Of a stretch of DNA of 64,000 bases, positions 42,131-50,549 are shown piece after piece. Where the stretch lies: assembly GCA_020846635.1 (NCBI GenBank), contig JADLDO010000014.1, forward strand, positions 159,793-223,792, given 5' to 3'. The DNA is from Caldilineaceae bacterium (GTDB lineage: Bacteria > Chloroflexota > Anaerolineae > Caldilineales > Caldilineaceae). Each line of letters begins with the position of its first letter. Within the stretch, counting starts at the first letter, position 1. The notes under the pieces were generated by a model that saw nothing but the letters and a program-made list of their open reading frames with translations, was not told where the DNA came from and ran no database searches. Position numbers and translations under genes: made by a program.

Positions 42131-42811
42131 ATGGTTTTTAGTGAATCGTGTCTAGTGAATCCATTGGCCCCTTCTCCCATGCCTAGCTCCACTTCACCGA
42201 GTCATGCCGGAAAAGTCGCCGCAATCGTGGCGGCTGCCGGGCGCAGCACGCGCATGGGTGAACCCAAGCAACTGCTGCCCTGGGGAAATCGCACAGTCCT
42301 CGGCACAGTGGCGATCCACTTGGCCGAAGCGGGTGCTTGCCCTGTGCTTTGTGTGGTCGGTCATCGCGCAGAAGAGATGGTCTCCGCGTTGGGTGATGCA
42401 CCCGCCCAACTGCTCCACAACTCCGACTATCTTCTCGGCGAAATGCTCAGTTCCTACCAAGTGGGCGTGCGCCATTTACAGGATGCTGCATCCCCCGCAC
42501 TGGGCGCACTTCTCGCCCTCGGCGACCAGCCCCATATCCCGGTGGAGGTGATCCGACAGGTCATCGAACAAGCCAACAGTTCGCCCGGCCAGATCGTCAT
42601 CCCCAGCTATGAAATGCGCCGGGGCCATCCCTTCTATCTCCCCGCGCGCCTATGGCCCGAACTGTTGGCGCTCACCCACGACGACACACTCCGCACACTG
42701 CTCCAACGCCACCAATCAGCCATTACCTATGTCAACGTCACTACCGATGCCATCCTGCGCGATATTGATACCCCTGCCGACTATCAAGCCCTGGCAGCCA
42801 AAGATGAATAG
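42131..42811 (+). CDS. Nucleotidyltransferase, molybdenum-cofactor cytidylyltransferase (MocA) family
   Basis: A 226-residue NTP transferase. The nucleotide loop is AAIVAAAGRSTRMGEPKQLLPW, seen here in two parts: VAAAGRSTRMG and PKQLLPW. LLGEMLSSYQVGVRHLQ and LGDQPHIP follow, and GHPFYLPARLWPEL is typical of MocA. It would add CMP or GMP to molybdopterin for molybdenum hydroxylases. The immediately following XdhC pair supports this. The start may be ATG at 42179; neither candidate has a good ribosome-binding site. Confidence 0.84.
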   Translation: MVFSESCLVNPLAPSPMPSSTSPSHAGKVAAIVAAAGRSTRMGEPKQLLPWGNRTVLGTVAIHLAEAGACPVLCVVGHRAEEMVSALGDAPAQLLHNSDYLLGEMLSSYQVGVRHLQDAASPALGALLALGDQPHIPVEVIRQVIEQANSSPGQIVIPSYEMRRGHPFYLPARLWPELLALTHDDTLRTLLQRHQSAITYVNVTTDAILRDIDTPADYQALAAKDE

Positions 42812-42905
42812 ATAATAGGTGAAGAGGCATAGCGACCAGGCTTACCGCTTGTGTGCGCGCATGTGGTAAAATAGGAATATAAGAAACACTATATTCTTGT
42901 CACAC

Positions 42906-42938
42906 ACCTTCCTGGATGCTCGGCGCATTCAGGAAGGT
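42906..42938 (+). terminator. Hairpin between mocA-like and xdhC-like genes
   Basis: A 14-bp stem (arms ACCTTCCTGGATGC, one G-T pair) with a 5-nt loop, followed by TT only. It lies 34 bp before the XdhC N-domain start and may terminate or attenuate read-through from the nucleotidyltransferase gene. Confidence 0.45.
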
Positions 42939-42972
42939 TTCTGCGAATGAGAGACAAACCGGGAGCAAAAAT

Positions 42973-43299
42973 ATGTCCGCAACCCTATATCATCACCTAC
43001 ACAACCTCGTAGACGATGGCCTTACGGTCGCTGTCGCCACCATCACCGATGTCAAAGGCTCTGTCCCGCGCGAAGTGGGAGCCAAGATGATCATCCATCC
43101 CTATGGTCAGCATGTCGGCACCATCGGCGGTGGCTGTGGCGAGGCCGATGTCATCCGCGCCGGTCTTGATGTCATCCAGGATGGAGAAGCGCGTAACATC
43201 TTTGTAGACCTAACCGAAGAGATTTCCATGCAAAGCCTCGGCGTTTGCGGCGGCGTCATGAATGTCTTTATTGAGCAATGGCGTAAAGAGGGTGCATGA
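42973..43299 (+). CDS. XdhC/CoxI family protein, N-terminal-domain subunit
   Basis: A 108-residue stand-alone XdhC_CoxI domain. Motifs: DVKGSVPREVGAKMIIHP, TIGGGCGEADVI and SLGVCGGVMNVFIEQW with two cysteines thought to handle the sulfurated cofactor. ATG 42973 has GGGAG upstream. The stop overlaps the next gene start by 4 bp. XdhC proteins bind molybdenum cofactor, help its sulfuration and insert it into xanthine dehydrogenase or CO dehydrogenase-type enzymes. Confidence 0.88.
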   Translation: MSATLYHHLHNLVDDGLTVAVATITDVKGSVPREVGAKMIIHPYGQHVGTIGGGCGEADVIRAGLDVIQDGEARNIFVDLTEEISMQSLGVCGGVMNVFIEQWRKEGA

Positions 43300-44138
43300 A
43301 CGAAGACCTTCTCCAAGCGCTCTTGACCTCACTAGAGGAGCGCGAAGCTGTGGCGTTGGTCAGCGTAACCAACGCTACGGGTATCTATGGGGGCACAATG
43401 GGCCGGCATGCGCTCTTGTGGCTGGACAAAGAGCGCATGCCGCTGGGCGATCTAGGCGTCGGCGAGTTAAGCGAGCACATCATCTATGATGCCCGTCGCG
43501 CCCTACTCGACCGCCAACATCGTCACCTTACCTACACCCAATCTGATGGCGAAGTCAAGGTCTTTGTCGAGGTACAGGTACAGCCTCCCCACCTGATCAT
43601 CGTAGGCGCGGGCCATATTGCAGTGCCCCTCGCCTCGATTGCTGCCACCTGTGACTTTTCTGTGACTGTGCTGGACGATCGCCCTCAATATGCCCACCCG
43701 GCCCGTTTTCCCACAGCCAAGCAGGTCATTGCCGGCCCTTTCCGTTCCGAACTTGCCAAACTGCGCAGCACAGCAGGGTTGGACAAACACACCTATATCG
43801 TCCTGGTCACGCGCGGCCATCAATATGACGTGGACTCTCTGCTTGAGGTCCTGGATGATCCTTTGGGCTATATTGGCATGATCGGCAGCCAACGCCGCAT
43901 CCGCGCCGTCTTTGAGCTGTTAGAGCAAGAACAGGGGATACCCCCTGAAAAGTTCGACCGCATCTATGCGCCGGTTGGGCTCGATATCGGCGCACGCACA
44001 CCAGCAGAGATCGCCGTCTGTATCATGGCCGAAATCATCAATGTGATGCGCCAGGGCCCGGCCATCCCCATGAGCGAACAGATTCGCCGGGAGCGCCAAG
44101 CGCGGCGCAATCGGGTCGCCACCGCACACGCATCCTAA
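43296..44138 (+). CDS. XdhC family protein with Rossmann C-terminal domain
   Basis: A 280-residue protein. An N-terminal partial XdhC domain (TNATGIYGGTMGRHALLWL) is followed by the XdhC_C Rossmann domain: LIIVGAGHIAVPLASIAA, TVLDDRPQYAHPARFP, YIVLVTRGHQYDVDSLLEVL, YIGMIGSQRR and GLDIGARTPAEIAVCIMAEI. It is coupled to the preceding short XdhC protein, together making the two halves of a complete XdhC maturation factor. No molybdenum hydroxylase genes are in the window. Confidence 0.88.
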   Translation: MNEDLLQALLTSLEEREAVALVSVTNATGIYGGTMGRHALLWLDKERMPLGDLGVGELSEHIIYDARRALLDRQHRHLTYTQSDGEVKVFVEVQVQPPHLIIVGAGHIAVPLASIAATCDFSVTVLDDRPQYAHPARFPTAKQVIAGPFRSELAKLRSTAGLDKHTYIVLVTRGHQYDVDSLLEVLDDPLGYIGMIGSQRRIRAVFELLEQEQGIPPEKFDRIYAPVGLDIGARTPAEIAVCIMAEIINVMRQGPAIPMSEQIRRERQARRNRVATAHAS

Positions 44139-44240
44139 TCACAGCTGTGCGGCAAAGCGGAAACAATTGCGCCCGCATGCCGCGGCCTGCCTATATCTAC
44201 TACTCATCACCTAGTCCACAAAACAAGATCATGAGGCCCC

Positions 44241-44879
44241 ATGCCAGAGCTAATTTCTCCTCAAGTTGCCACCTATTTGGAAGAGTTGGTCCCGCCTCGC
44301 GCTGCTGAACTGGCGGCGATGGAAGCCTATGCAAAGGAACACAACTTCCCTATCGTCGGCCCCACGGCTGGACAGCTTTGTTATCAATTGGCGCGTCTCA
44401 CCGGCGCGCAGCGAGTTTTTGAGCTTGGCTCCGGTTATGGTTATTCCACGGCCTGGTTTGCTCGCGCCGTTCAAGAAAATGGCGGTGGCGTTGTCCATCA
44501 TGTCGTTTGGGATGACAAGCTGTCACAGATGGCGCGCAAGCATCTCGGCGCGCTCGGCTACAGCGACATCGTACGTTTTCACGTAGGCGAAGCCGTCGAG
44601 ACATTACGCAACACCGACGATACCTTTGACATCATCTTTAATGACATCGACAAACAGGGCTATCCCGATTCGGTACCGGTCATTGTCGAGAAACTGCGCC
44701 CCGGCGGCCTTCTGATCATCGACAACATGCTGTGGAGCGGCCAGATCTTTGACGAGAATGACAAGTCTCCGTCAACGGTGGGCGTGCGCAACGTGACGAA
44801 ACTGCTCACCGACAGCAGCCAGTGGATTACCACCCTTGCGCCCATCCGCGATGGGCTCATTGTCGCCATGAAGAAGTAA
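44241..44879 (+). CDS. O-methyltransferase, class I, family 3
   Basis: A 212-residue SAM-dependent catechol-O-methyltransferase-like enzyme. Motif I is VFELGSGYGYSTAWFARA. The metal-binding segment FNDIDKQGYPDSVPVI carries Asn where relatives have FIDADK, and LRPGGLLIIDNMLWSGQI is the family hallmark. Members methylate catechols, caffeoyl-CoA or similar vicinal diols in a metal-dependent way. It stands alone; the ribosome-binding site is weak. Confidence 0.86.
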   Translation: MPELISPQVATYLEELVPPRAAELAAMEAYAKEHNFPIVGPTAGQLCYQLARLTGAQRVFELGSGYGYSTAWFARAVQENGGGVVHHVVWDDKLSQMARKHLGALGYSDIVRFHVGEAVETLRNTDDTFDIIFNDIDKQGYPDSVPVIVEKLRPGGLLIIDNMLWSGQIFDENDKSPSTVGVRNVTKLLTDSSQWITTLAPIRDGLIVAMKK

Positions 44880-44916
44880 CCCAACTCACTCCAAATCGTC
44901 CTACACAGGAGTAGCT

Positions 44917-45990
44917 ATGTCTCCAGAACCCTTGCGCGTCGGCATCGTCGGCTGCGGCAACATTGCCGGTCCCTACGCCCGCACCATTACTCCCTTTCCC
45001 CAAGTAAAGTTGATGGGTGCTACAGACATTGACCTGCCGCGCGCCCAGGCATTGGTCGATCAGTATGGCGGGCGCGTCTATGCGAACCTGGAGGAGATGC
45101 TGGCCGATCCGGATATCGACCTCATCGTCAATCTCACCATTCACCACGCCCACCCTGCCGTCATCACCCAATGCCTCAACGCAGGCAAGCATGTACACAG
45201 CGAGAAGCCATTGGCACTCACCTATCAGGAGGCCAAAGCCCTGGTGGAATTGGCCGAAGCCAAAGGACTGCGCCTGAGCTGTTCGCCCATCACCTTTATG
45301 GGGGAAGCCCAGCAGACGACCTGGAAGGCGATCCGCGATGGCATGTTGGGGAAAGTACGCGTCGTCTACTGCGAGGTCAACTGGGGGCGCATCGAGTCTT
45401 GGCATCCCAACCCCGGCCCCTTCTATGAGGTCGGTGCGCTCTTTGATGTGGGTGTCTATCCGCTCACCCTGGTCACAACATTCTTCGGCCCTGCCAAAAA
45501 AGTCACTGCCTATGGGACGGTGCTGCACCCGGATCGGGTTACGAAAGAGGGCATCCCCTTCCATATCGACACGCCCGACTGGGTAGTCGCTGCGGTCGAG
45601 CTAGCCAATGGCACTGTCGTGCGTCTCACGACCAATTTCTATGTGGGCAATCACAGTAAACAGAAAGGGCTAGAGTTCCACGGCGACGTTGGCTCACTTT
45701 TCTTGGGCAGTTTCCAAGACTTCCATGCCCCCGTCGAATACGCCGAGTTTCGCGGGACATATGAACCCCTGCCCTATGTCAAGGAGCCATTCCAGGGCAT
45801 CGAATGGGGGCGTGCGGTCGCAGAGATCGCTGAGGCGATGGACGAAGGCCGCCCCCAACGCGCCACGGGGGCCCAGGCCGCGCATGTGGTCGAGATCATT
45901 TGTGCCATCCAGCAATCCTACACCGAAGGCCACCCGGTCGAAGTCACAAGCAGCTTCACCCCACCAACGCCGATGCCCTGGGGTGAATGA
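44917..45990 (+). CDS. Gfo/Idh/MocA family oxidoreductase
   Basis: A 357-residue dehydrogenase: LRVGIVGCGNIAGPYARTIT, the active-site SEKPLALTYQEAKALV and FYEVGALFDVGVYPLTLVTT, where the usual His of the C-terminal helix is replaced by Tyr-Pro, as in some glucose-fructose oxidoreductase-like members. CAGGAG lies 7 nt upstream of the ATG. It follows the O-methyltransferase by 37 bp. Confidence 0.87.
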   Translation: MSPEPLRVGIVGCGNIAGPYARTITPFPQVKLMGATDIDLPRAQALVDQYGGRVYANLEEMLADPDIDLIVNLTIHHAHPAVITQCLNAGKHVHSEKPLALTYQEAKALVELAEAKGLRLSCSPITFMGEAQQTTWKAIRDGMLGKVRVVYCEVNWGRIESWHPNPGPFYEVGALFDVGVYPLTLVTTFFGPAKKVTAYGTVLHPDRVTKEGIPFHIDTPDWVVAAVELANGTVVRLTTNFYVGNHSKQKGLEFHGDVGSLFLGSFQDFHAPVEYAEFRGTYEPLPYVKEPFQGIEWGRAVAEIAEAMDEGRPQRATGAQAAHVVEIICAIQQSYTEGHPVEVTSSFTPPTPMPWGE

Positions 45991-45994
45991 TACT

Positions 45995-46022
45995 TTGACG
46001 CTGCATACTCGCGTGGGATAAT
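45995..46022 (+). promoter_or_regulatory. Promoter for the luciferase-like gene
   Basis: -35 TTGACG (45995-46000), 16-bp spacer, -10 GATAAT (46017-46022), about 50 bp before the ATG at 46074. Confidence 0.5.
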
Positions 46023-46073
46023 AGCCAAAGCGTGAATGACAATCCATCCACCTCGATAGAATAGGAGCACCCG

Positions 46074-46967
46074 ATGGCGATCCCTGTAGGGCTTAACATT
46101 TTTTCCGGCCTCGTCGCGGCAACCATGCCCTATCTGGATGCAACGGTCGCGCCCTTCGAATCGATCTGGATGCCCGATCACGTCCAATATGCCAATCGCA
46201 ACGTGGCAGAAGGCTGGAGCCTGCTCGTCTATGCCCTGGCGCGCTACGAAGACAAGGTCTGTGGGCATCAAGTTCTCTGCAACAGCTTCCGCAATCCCGC
46301 CCATCTCGCCAAGATGGCTGCAACGTGCCAGACGCTATCAGGGGGCCGCGTGATCCTGGGCATCGGCGCGGGCTGGAACGAAGAAGAATACCTGGCCTAT
46401 GGCTGGCCTTTTCCCTCCAACCGTGTGCGTATCGAACAGTTGGCCGAAGCCATCCAAATCTGCCGCGCCATGTGGAGTGATACGCCCGTTACCTTCCACG
46501 GCAAGCACTATCAGCTAGAGAATGCCTATTGTGAACCCAAGCCAGAGCCAGCCCCACCTGTGATGGTCGGCGGCTCTGGCGAAAAGTATCTGCTGCGCGT
46601 GGTCGCACAACACGCAGACTGGTGGAATTACATCTACCAAACGCCCGATGCCTATGCCCACAAACAGGAAGTGCTCAAGCAGCACTGTCGCGAGGTAGGC
46701 CGCGACTATGACGAAATTGTACAGGTCGTTGCCTCACAAATCCTGATTGCCGAAACCGAAGACGAAGTGCGCCGCATCCAAGAGAGCGGTACGACCCGTT
46801 CCGTCAGCAGCAATGGCCTTGTGGGCACGCCTGACCAGATCATCGAGGCGTTGCAGAGCGCGCTGCGTATGGGTGCCGGGCGCATCAACGTCAGCTTTGC
46901 AGACACGCCGCGCACCGACGGAACCCTGCTCTTCAGCGAGCGAGTTCTGCCCCATCTCGCCGCCTAA
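46074..46967 (+). CDS. LLM-class F420-dependent oxidoreductase
   Basis: A 297-residue luciferase-like TIM barrel. Typical features: FESIWMPDHVQYAN, QTLSGGRVILGIGAGWNEEE, YGWPFPSNRVRIEQLAEAIQ and the VMVGGSGEKYLLRVVAQHAD flavin-site strand. It is closest in style to F420-dependent rather than FMN-dependent members, judged only by pattern. GGAG lies before the ATG. It may oxidise an alcohol or sugar phosphate. Confidence 0.87.
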   Translation: MAIPVGLNIFSGLVAATMPYLDATVAPFESIWMPDHVQYANRNVAEGWSLLVYALARYEDKVCGHQVLCNSFRNPAHLAKMAATCQTLSGGRVILGIGAGWNEEEYLAYGWPFPSNRVRIEQLAEAIQICRAMWSDTPVTFHGKHYQLENAYCEPKPEPAPPVMVGGSGEKYLLRVVAQHADWWNYIYQTPDAYAHKQEVLKQHCREVGRDYDEIVQVVASQILIAETEDEVRRIQESGTTRSVSSNGLVGTPDQIIEALQSALRMGAGRINVSFADTPRTDGTLLFSERVLPHLAA

Positions 46968-47007
46968 TTACCGATAGCCGACACGCTAGAATGCACCTGC
47001 TCCATCT

Positions 47008-48327
47008 ATGCTGATGAATTATGTCCGCGCGTTGCCGAACCTAAACCGAAATGTGCTGCTCTATCTCGCTGCGACCGCCTTGCTTGGTTTAGCCTTTGAT
47101 GGGGGCGTCTTTTCTGTCCTCTTTAATCTGTACCTTTTGCGTTTAGGTTTTGGCCCCGAATTTATCGGACAGGTTGCCGCAGCAGGACTGTTGTCCTTTT
47201 CCCTGGCGAGTTTGCCCTCCGGCAGTATGGGGGAACGCTGGGGCTATCGCTTCATGATGGTGCTTGGCCTCATCATGATCGTGGGCGGTGGGGTGCTGCT
47301 GCCACTCGCCGAACTCCTGCCGAAACCGTGGATTGGGCCGAACATCGTGGCCCTCTATGTCATCATGTTCGCCGGTCTGGGCTTCTATTTTGTCAACGCC
47401 GTACCTTATGTCATGGCGATCAGCAGCGACGACGAACGCAATCAAGCCTTCTCCATGCAGACAGCCCTATTGGCCCTAGCCGCCTTTACCGGCTCGCTTG
47501 CCGGAGGCTTCTTGCCACGGCTCTTTGCCTCCTGGCTTGCGCTCGATTCGCAGCATCCCGCCGCCTATCGCTATCCCTTAATCCTGGCCGCGGCGCTGCT
47601 CTTGCCGTCCATCTGGATTCTCTTTCGCATCCGTCGCTCTGAAACCGAATCACCAACCGAAGCATCAACTGAACCAGCCACACAGGTGACTGAACATCCA
47701 TCGGCAACGCCCCTTGTCGCGCCCTCTCGCTGGGCGCTCTATTCCCCCGTGATCATCACCCTGCTGCTCCTTTCGATTGTGCGCTTTTTCCAGGTCAGCG
47801 GCACAGCCACGGTCTACACCTTCTTCAATGTCTACATGGACAGCGCTCTAGCAGTGCCTACCCCCCAAATTGGCCTCGTCGCAGCCTTTGCGCGCCTGAT
47901 TGGCGTCTTTGCTGCGCTCAGCACCCCACTTCTAATCAGCCGTTGGGGCGCTGCCAACACCGTCTTGCTCGCCTCTTTCATCAGCACCGTCAGCATCTTG
48001 CCGCTTGCCCTCATCCCTGTTTGGCCCGCGGCAGGTCTGGGCTATATCGGTGTCACAGCCATCTCCTCCATGCGCTTCCCGGCCTATATGATCTACTCCA
48101 CAGCCCTAGTGCCGCCCAATTGGCGCGGCACGTTAGCCGGACTCGGTGAATTCGCCGGTGGGCTCAGTTTTGCAGGATTAGCCTTTATCGGTGGATTTAT
48201 GGTGGAATCGCAGGGCTTTACGCCGCTCTTCTTGCTAGGCAGCGCACTGACCCTTGTGGGGACACTTCTCTTTTATGTCTGGTTTATGCTCCCGCGCAAC
48301 AAGCGCGTCCCCGCGCCAGCCGCCTAA
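47008..48327 (+). CDS. MFS transporter
   Basis: A 439-residue, roughly 12-segment permease. The first segments read VLFNLYLLRLGFGPEFIGQV, then LPSGSMGERWGYRFMMVLGL in the loop 2-3 region where MFS proteins have GxxxDRxGRR. A Thr/Glu-rich cytoplasmic loop (about residues 212-240) separates the halves. The second MFS protein at 60859 shares the unusual VLFNLYLLRLGxGPExIG opening, so the two are paralogues. Substrate unknown. It ends 79 bp before the convergent inositol operon. Confidence 0.88.
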   Translation: MLMNYVRALPNLNRNVLLYLAATALLGLAFDGGVFSVLFNLYLLRLGFGPEFIGQVAAAGLLSFSLASLPSGSMGERWGYRFMMVLGLIMIVGGGVLLPLAELLPKPWIGPNIVALYVIMFAGLGFYFVNAVPYVMAISSDDERNQAFSMQTALLALAAFTGSLAGGFLPRLFASWLALDSQHPAAYRYPLILAAALLLPSIWILFRIRRSETESPTEASTEPATQVTEHPSATPLVAPSRWALYSPVIITLLLLSIVRFFQVSGTATVYTFFNVYMDSALAVPTPQIGLVAAFARLIGVFAALSTPLLISRWGAANTVLLASFISTVSILPLALIPVWPAAGLGYIGVTAISSMRFPAYMIYSTALVPPNWRGTLAGLGEFAGGLSFAGLAFIGGFMVESQGFTPLFLLGSALTLVGTLLFYVWFMLPRNKRVPAPAA

Positions 48328-48345
48328 TCACCTCACCTATAAGCA

Positions 48346-48389
48346 CCCTCCCGGAAGCTTCCGACGGGAGCCCTTTGGGCGCGGGAGGG
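48346..48389. terminator. Branched palindrome between convergent genes
   Basis: Outer arms CCCTCCC (48346-48352) and GGGAGGG (48383-48389) enclose two inner palindromes, GGAAGCTTCC (48353-48362) and GCCC-TTT-GGGC (48370-48380), giving a three-way fold. It separates the convergent MFS and iolG genes and shares the CCCTCCCGGAAGC word with elements at 15421 and 30176. Confidence 0.5.
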
Positions 48390-48405
48390 TTATACTTCCC
48401 GCCAC

Positions 48406-49443
48406 CTAGCGCGGTGCTTCAGCAGCCGCGCTAATCTCCTCCAAGCGCACCGGGCGATTCTCATCGTAGGAGCGGCGCGCCGCCATCCCCATCACCACCG
48501 GCGCGCGCCCATCCGCGCCCGTCACCGGCACTGGCTGGTCGTCCGCAATCGCCGCCACAAATGCCGCCAATTCCGCTACATAACTCTCGGTATACCGCTC
48601 CATAAAAAAGTTGAGCGGCAGGTCACGGCAGACGGCTGTGCTGGTGCTGATCACAGCGCTATTGGGATAAACATTGCTGGTCGCGGCGCTGCCCAAGCTG
48701 CCAAAGACCTCCACCCGCTGGTCATAGCCATAGACAGCGCGGCGGCTGTTGTCGATCACCCCCAACGCGCCATTGTCAAACTTGAGCGTCGTCAACGCCG
48801 TATCAATATCGCCTGCCTCGCCAATCGCCGGATCCACCATCACCCCACCGGCGGCATAGACCTCCGTGACCTCGGAGCCCATCAGGAAGCGCGCCATATC
48901 AAAGTCGTGAATGGTCATATCCAAAAAGATGCCTCCCGATACCTTGATATAGGCCAGGGGTGGCGGCGCTGGATCGCGGCTGATGATGTGCAGCAGATGG
49001 GGCTGGCCGATTTCACCGTTGACAATGGCCTGTCGCACGCGTGCATGGTTGGCATCAAAACGACGGTTGAAACCGATTTGCAGTTTGACACCCGCTTGCT
49101 CGACCGCCGCTAACGCAGCATCGATCTTCGCCAGTGTCCTATCGATTGGCTTCTCACAGAAGATATGCTTGGCCGCAGATGCCGCCTCGATTATGATCGG
49201 CGCATGCGTATCGGTCGCTGAGCAGACAAGCAGCGCGTCAATCGCCGGGTCGTCCAACAGCCGCCGGTGATCAGTGGCGGCATAGCCACCCCATTGGCTG
49301 GCAACCTGCTCTGCGGCTTCGCGATTGACGTCCGCCACCGCCACCAATTTCGCGCGCGGCATCCGTTGGGCAAGATTTGCCGCATGCACGCGCCCAATGC
49401 GCCCCGCACCAATCAGCCCGACACCAATGCTTGCAGCAGCCAT
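48406..49443 (-). CDS. iolG: Inositol 2-dehydrogenase
   Basis: A 345-residue Gfo/Idh/MocA enzyme converting myo-inositol to 2-keto-myo-inositol with NAD. It has GVGLIGAGRIGRVHAANLAQ, FCEKPIDRTLAKIDAAL, GFNRRFDANHARVRQAI and MTIHDFDMARFLMG, all typical of true inositol dehydrogenases; the catalytic Lys is in EKP and the Asp/His pair in the last motif. It is the last gene of the iol operon, 1 bp after iolE. Confidence is higher than for the other Gfo/Idh genes because of the operon. Confidence 0.9.
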   Translation of the reverse strand: MAAASIGVGLIGAGRIGRVHAANLAQRMPRAKLVAVADVNREAAEQVASQWGGYAATDHRRLLDDPAIDALLVCSATDTHAPIIIEAASAAKHIFCEKPIDRTLAKIDAALAAVEQAGVKLQIGFNRRFDANHARVRQAIVNGEIGQPHLLHIISRDPAPPPLAYIKVSGGIFLDMTIHDFDMARFLMGSEVTEVYAAGGVMVDPAIGEAGDIDTALTTLKFDNGALGVIDNSRRAVYGYDQRVEVFGSLGSAATSNVYPNSAVISTSTAVCRDLPLNFFMERYTESYVAELAAFVAAIADDQPVPVTGADGRAPVVMGMAARRSYDENRPVRLEEISAAAEAPR

Positions 49444-49444
49444 G

Positions 49445-50374
49445 TTAGACCCCGATGCTCAACAGATAATCACGGTTCCGTCGCGCGCTCTCTTTAGGCG
49501 TCCCCATCCCCGGCAGCACATCCTGCTCCACCGTCAAATAGCCATCGTACTCACGCCGACGCAGCCAGGCCGTCACTTCAGGAAAATCGACGCAGCCCTG
49601 CCCCAACTCGCAAAAGACCCCCTGGCGCACTGCCTCAAAATAATCCCAATTGCCCGCATCAGCGCGCTTCAGAAGTTCGATGCTGCAATCCTTATAATGA
49701 ACATAGTCAATGCGCTCTGCAAAACGATCCAGCGCCCCCAACAGGCTCTCACATCCCCCTGCGCCATAGGCGTAATGCCCTGTATCAAAGACCAATCCCA
49801 GCAGTGCCGGATCGGTCATCTCCAGCAGCCGCGCAATTTCGTCAGGGGTTTCGACAAAGCCCGCGCAGTGATGGTGAAAGACCGTACGCAGCCCCGTCTC
49901 TGCTAGCACTGCGCGCGCCATGCGCTCTGCTCCCCGCGCAAAGATCTCCCACTCCTCATCGCTCAACCCCATATTCGGGGTGATACGTCCGGCGTGAAGC
50001 GTACGCGTCGGGTCAGTGCCGTTGTCATCCGCCAAGACCAGGAAGGGACGCACGCCCGTCGCTCGTTTGTCAGCGGTTGCAGCCAGCAGCCTGGCCGTCT
50101 GCGCCACCCGCGCCTCCCCTTCATCATGGGCTTCCGGCAAACGCAGCGCCACACCCACAAACGCCCCGGTCAGATCAAGTTGGCGCGCCGCAAACTCCTG
50201 CGCCAACGCCTCCGGCTCTGTAGGCATGAAGCCCCAATCGCCCAACTCTGACCCGGTATAGCCCGTTGCTACCAACTCATCCAACATCTGATGATAGGTG
50301 AAGCGCCCGCCCCCAGTCCCGTCAAACTCCAACGTGCCCCAAGAACAAGGAGCATTGCCCACCCGGATCGCCAT
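49445..50374 (-). CDS. iolE: Inosose dehydratase (sugar phosphate isomerase/epimerase fold)
   Basis: A 309-residue TIM barrel. The start [18 protein letters not shown] is distinctive of inosose-type enzymes. Metal ligands are suggested by [36 protein letters not shown] and [10 protein letters not shown]. It would dehydrate 2-keto-myo-inositol to 3D-trihydroxycyclohexane-1,2-dione, the step after IolG. It lies between iolA and iolG. The 175-bp gap before iolA holds a large hairpin element. Confidence 0.87.
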   Translation of the reverse strand: MAIRVGNAPCSWGTLEFDGTGGGRFTYHQMLDELVATGYTGSELGDWGFMPTEPEALAQEFAARQLDLTGAFVGVALRLPEAHDEGEARVAQTARLLAATADKRATGVRPFLVLADDNGTDPTRTLHAGRITPNMGLSDEEWEIFARGAERMARAVLAETGLRTVFHHHCAGFVETPDEIARLLEMTDPALLGLVFDTGHYAYGAGGCESLLGALDRFAERIDYVHYKDCSIELLKRADAGNWDYFEAVRQGVFCELGQGCVDFPEVTAWLRRREYDGYLTVEQDVLPGMGTPKESARRNRDYLLSIGV

Positions 50375-50400
50375 AGTTAGACCTTACCTTTTGTGAGAAA

Positions 50401-50539
50401 GGATGAAGGATGAGGGATGAAAAGACTTTGTCACCCATCTGTCACCCCGTAGGGGTTTCTCTGCTAACATCACCAAAGCGGAGAGATGCCTACGGCATGA
50501 CAGAAACCGCGTGCCGCTCTCAACCCTCATCCTTCATCC
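50401..50539. mobile_element. MITE-like inverted-repeat element between iolA and iolE
   Basis: Perfect 16-bp outer arms GGATGAAGGATGAGGG (50401-50416) and CCCTCATCCTTCATCC (50524-50539) enclose imperfect 25-bp inner arms (50440-50464 and 50478-50502, about 19 of 25 matching) around a 13-nt loop. The element is about 139 bp, has no coding capacity and fills the gap inside an operon. This is the design of a small non-autonomous transposable element or a palindromic unit. Confidence 0.45.
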
Positions 50540-50549
50540 TTCATCCCTA

